From Erythrocercus mccallii (lineage: Eukaryota > Chordata > Aves > Passeriformes > Dicruridae), in contig VZRG01000165.1 in the NCBI GenBank assembly GCA_013397435.1, forward strand, positions 248,001-312,000: DNA of 64,000 nucleotides, in the 5' to 3' direction. A program made the translations under genes and the position numbers. Each line of letters opens with the position of its first letter. Positions within the stretch are counted from its first letter, which is position 1. The notes beneath the pieces are model-generated. The model was not told the origin of the DNA and searched no databases. It saw nothing but the letters and a program-made list of their open reading frames with translations. Below are positions 60,681 through 64,000 of the stretch, piece after piece.

Positions 60681-63479
60681 GTAATCCTTGATGTTGCCTC
60701 AAATATTGAATTAGAAAAAAGAAAAAAGGGATTTTTTTTTCCTAATTTGGAAAATACATATCTAAGTTTTGTAAAGCATAAACCTGATCTTATTCACCAA
60801 AAAAAATCTCCCTTCCTCCTCCTCATTAGACATACTACCATTCCAGTGTCAGCATTGATACAGTTGATGGAAATGGCTTTCGGCCTCTCTGGAGGTGACT
60901 CTTCCATAAAGTATTGCATAGGTCAACATAATGTGATGGTCTGCTACAGGCAGGAGACCTAATTAAGCAGCAGAGCAAAATTGGTTTCTTTGCATTATTG
61001 TGTTTTAAGTTTTTTTAAGGCCATATTTAATTACAAGATGCAGGGGTTTTTTCTTTCTGTATGGCCTCTGATGGCATTTCTTAGAAGCAGACGTCCTCAC
61101 TTCATCAATACCTGTGATATGAAAAATCCATATGCTGCCTTTTGTCCCTTTGAAAAGAGTGATAGCCACTCGGAAAATTTCAATGGACTGGTTCATCTTG
61201 TAGAGTTAAGTTCTGTAAGCTGTTTGAACAAGAACTGCACTTCCCATTGTAATGTGAGAATGCTTTTGTGCAATTGATGTGTTCATTCTGAACTGGGACT
61301 TTTCTTTTTTGAGCTTTACCAAAAAATCATCATTCAAGCCATACATGCAAGATTGCTTTGTGGTGACAGGATGGCGTTGGGCTTGCATATACTGCTTTCA
61401 ATATACCATCTAAGTTTTTAATCTTCACAGAAAAATCTGGTTGTTCAATTTTAATATATTTTTCAGAAATTAGGGAGCCCTCAAAACCATCTAGAAATTA
61501 TCTGTTACTTGATTTGAAAAGTTTTACTAAAATTCAAAAAGATGCTACCTTGCTTCAACTCTTTGAGAGAAGAGACAAACACTTTTTTAAAATATCCTTG
61601 TGTGGCAGAGCAGTCACAAACACACAGTAAATGCTGTATGTTATGGGTTTGTTTCATTGTGGCGTGGGGGGAGCATATTTATGGACTTCATTTTATACTC
61701 TGATTTTTCATGTTTCGCTTCCAGTTACAGAGGCATGAATACAGCTGGTGTCATGCCTGAAATCAAGCTCGAATAAAGGAGTTTTTTCATGTTACTCATC
61801 CTTTGAGCAGAAACACCGCATACAGGCTTGCTTTTCAATACAGATGTTTTGACCATACATGTCTTGCAGCTTGAATGGATAGAAGAGCCAAGGCTAAAGT
61901 TAAAAAAGGTTGCATCCCTCTTGGCTTAAATTTTGGTGTGGTCAATGGAATATCAACTCCAAAATTTCAACTGTATGTAATGACTGAGGTTTCTTCAGGT
62001 ATACATTTCTCAGCTGTACATGGAGTTTCAGTTCTCCAGTCTGTGTTCTGTTGATGCTTGCCTAGTCTCCTTCTGCACTTGATAAAATGGCCTGAACTAG
62101 AGCTCATTGCTGTTAATTTTTTATGGTAGTTACCTAGTTACGTAGTAATGTAGACCTGGAATACACAAGATCTACAACTTTACTATTAGAATTTTTATTA
62201 AGACAATAGACATTTCAGAGTGATATACAGATGAGATCTATGATGTCTAATGATATTTAATAGCTCATAAAATTTTTACTTCATCTAGTAATACCTACTG
62301 TACTAAATACAAGGCAATTTGCAGATTTTAACACCTGAGAATGCTCTTCAGGACTGTAAGTAGGTCAGGAAAGTGGATTTGCTACCAGCCTAAGTTTGTT
62401 GTTAGTGAAATCTTTTGGGTTATTTTTAAGAGCAGGAGTGTTAAGGTCAAGTTTTTACTTAGTTATCCTGTTTAACCTACACGAAGTCTGGCAAGTGACC
62501 TGCTGATCCGCCATTCCCTACAGGCCTTGTGAGAGTCCATTTCTGCTCAGTATTGCTTCCTTGGGTGAGGGGCTACCAAAATAGCTCTGCCTAGGAGCAC
62601 CAGATACTGACTTGGGCTGTGTTTGGTTTTAAATGTGCTCTATTTTCTCTCCTTGAAGAACCTTTAGAAAAGGTACAAAGGGAACAATGCACAGTTTCTA
62701 TATGCAGTACATGGTGTGCTAACTTGGTCTCTCATCCTTCAACTTTCTTCATTTCTGACCTGTTTCCCTCACCCAATAATGCCCTTTCAAGGCAGTTTAA
62801 ACTGACTGAGTCTGATCCTAATTCTTGCTCAGCATCCAAATCATGCCTCTGACTGCCAGCAACTGTAGGCTTGAAATATAGTCCTTACACACCTCTTGTG
62901 CTGTGGTTATGGTTAAAGGTTTGCAAATTGTGGACACCCTTGCTGCTTTTTGGCATAAGAACATCCCCATGTAAATGGACTAAGGCTTCTACATTTCCTT
63001 CTTCTCAAGTTTGGACAAGGGAAAAGCAGCTCCGAGGTAACACAATGTGGGGGTTATTCCAAGGATTGCCCTTCTGGCTACTAAACCAGGTGCAGCCCTT
63101 CCTGTGCCTCGATCCCTCTCAGCAGTCCTCTACTGCTGTGACAAGCTGCCTGCTTGTCAGGCCTGGCCTATAGGGGTGACCTGGCTATCCTGCCTTTGTG
63201 GCCCAGCGTTGAGTTACTGCTTCACTGTCCCTCAGCCCTAACAGGAAATGCCATCTTCATTAGCTGAAGGGTGGAGGGAAAAGCACAGCTGGCACAGGGG
63301 AAAGCCTGTGTGTGCTTTGACAGCTGTGAATGTAGTGAGAGAGAATGGGAGAGTGAAACTAGGATGTAGAACAAATGAAGTTGAGTGCTCCTGGTTTTTT
63401 CAGCTTTTCTCAGTAAAAAAGCATTATCTCCTCCCTAAAGCTCTTACAGGCTATGTAGCTGCTGGTTTTCAGGGAAGCT
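60681..63479. other. OBI1 downstream region, possible extended 3'UTR then intergenic
   Basis: Up to about 61800 this may be the long 3'UTR ending after the distal AATAAA. From there to 63480 no gene, repeat or RNA is recognised; GC content rises gradually from about 62900. Confidence 0.55.
61772..61777 (+). terminator. OBI1: Candidate distal polyadenylation signal of OBI1
   Basis: A second canonical AATAAA (CTCGAATAAAGGAG) is followed closely by a T-rich run (GTTTTTTCATGTT). The 1.1 kb between the two signals is gene-free and resembles 3'UTR, so a longer OBI1 transcript is plausible but unproven. Confidence 0.45.
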
Positions 63480-64000
63480 AAGAAGAGAAGTAGCCAAGCT
63501 ACTCCTACATAATGCTCATGGGGCCATTGGGTGCCGCTCCAAGCCAGCAGAAAGTGCCGGGGGAACCCACGGATGGGATGAGAAGAGTCCCTGTCCCTTT
63601 CCCGAGTCATTCTCCCCTTGGCAGCACGCCTGGGAAAGCAGTACGGACTAGCCACAGGGCTGGGCTGCTCCGCGACCACCCAGATCTCACAGAAAACGGT
63701 GTCGGGGGTGCTTTTTGTCCTAGTCGCCTTAGAGCTGTCTCCAGATTTTGGGGAGAGAAATGTTGGCGCTGGCCGCCAGTCAGGAAAGCGGCAAGGCGCT
63801 CCTATGCCCTGCCTAAAGGGTGTCGTGAGGATGCACCTGCCCCATCCCTTCCCACCCGGGGCTCGACCTCCACCTGCTCAGCCCGGACTACGGTCCCCAG
63901 CTCGGAAAAAAGGCCGGGGGAGGCCGAAGTGTCCCCTGTCCGTGGGCTGCGGGCTCGCTCCTCCCCTGTGCTGTCCTCCCCGGGCTCCCCCGCCCCACAC
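63480..64000. promoter_or_regulatory. Edge of a CpG island continuing beyond the window
   Basis: The final 520 bases hold roughly 30 CpGs and are GC-rich, in contrast to the AT-rich 3'UTR side. No coding sequence is recognised in them. In human, the gene beyond the OBI1 3' end is POU4F1, so this may be the start of its CpG-rich domain; this is synteny inference. Confidence 0.55.

Overview
The window is vertebrate nuclear DNA, almost certainly from a bird. The evidence is several CR1 LINE tails in the avian form (ending in ATTCTATGATTCTGTG-like 8-mers), LTR/ERV repeats of types I recognise from bird genomes, low gene density with AT-rich intergenic DNA, and one intron-split gene with GT-AG introns. 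Passerine-like ERV sequences suggest a neoavian bird, but I cannot name the species. Nothing here is bacterial: there are no operons, CRISPR arrays or insertion sequences.

Layout. Positions 1-37.8 kb are an intergenic, gene-desert-like stretch. It holds an assembly gap in a CCTT microsatellite (413-456), a CR1 tail (3.64-3.74 kb), an ERV-like repeat abutting a 5'-truncated CR1 (6.08-7.79 kb), a minus-strand LTR-like segment (18.06-19.13 kb), a minus-strand CR1 (19.61-20.43 kb), a GC-rich island with a TATA box (22.30-22.95 kb), another minus-strand CR1 (23.25-23.96 kb), a 960-bp segment bounded by 27-bp perfect inverted repeats (24.09-25.05 kb), a second gap beside a GGGAA microsatellite (32.93-33.18 kb) and a plus-strand CR1 (37.36-37.81 kb). 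Several AT-rich, TAAT-motif-rich blocks between these look like possible conserved regulatory DNA, which I cannot prove from one sequence.

From 37.9 to 61.8 kb lies the only gene I can support, OBI1 (ORC ubiquitin ligase 1, formerly RNF219), on the plus strand. It has a CpG-island promoter, six coding exons (38206-38277, 42809-42944, 43923-44014, 45662-45910, 48866-48954, 58321-59824) and two candidate polyadenylation signals. The joined coding sequence is 2142 nt, encoding 713 residues: an N-terminal C3HC4 RING finger, a coiled-coil middle and a long Ser/acidic C-terminal region. All splice sites are GT-AG and all phases agree. Intron 5 contains a solo-LTR-like ERV copy (54.10-54.68 kb) and intron 4 a short CR1 tail.

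The last 0.5 kb becomes strongly CpG-rich, as at the edge of a CpG island. In human the gene beyond the OBI1 3' end is POU4F1, so this may be the approach to the POU4F1 locus; that is synteny inference only.

I found no previously undescribed coding system. The most unusual signals are the 27-bp inverted-repeat pair next to a 22-bp tandem triplication, the isolated TATA-containing GC island, and the set of upstream ATGs in front of OBI1.
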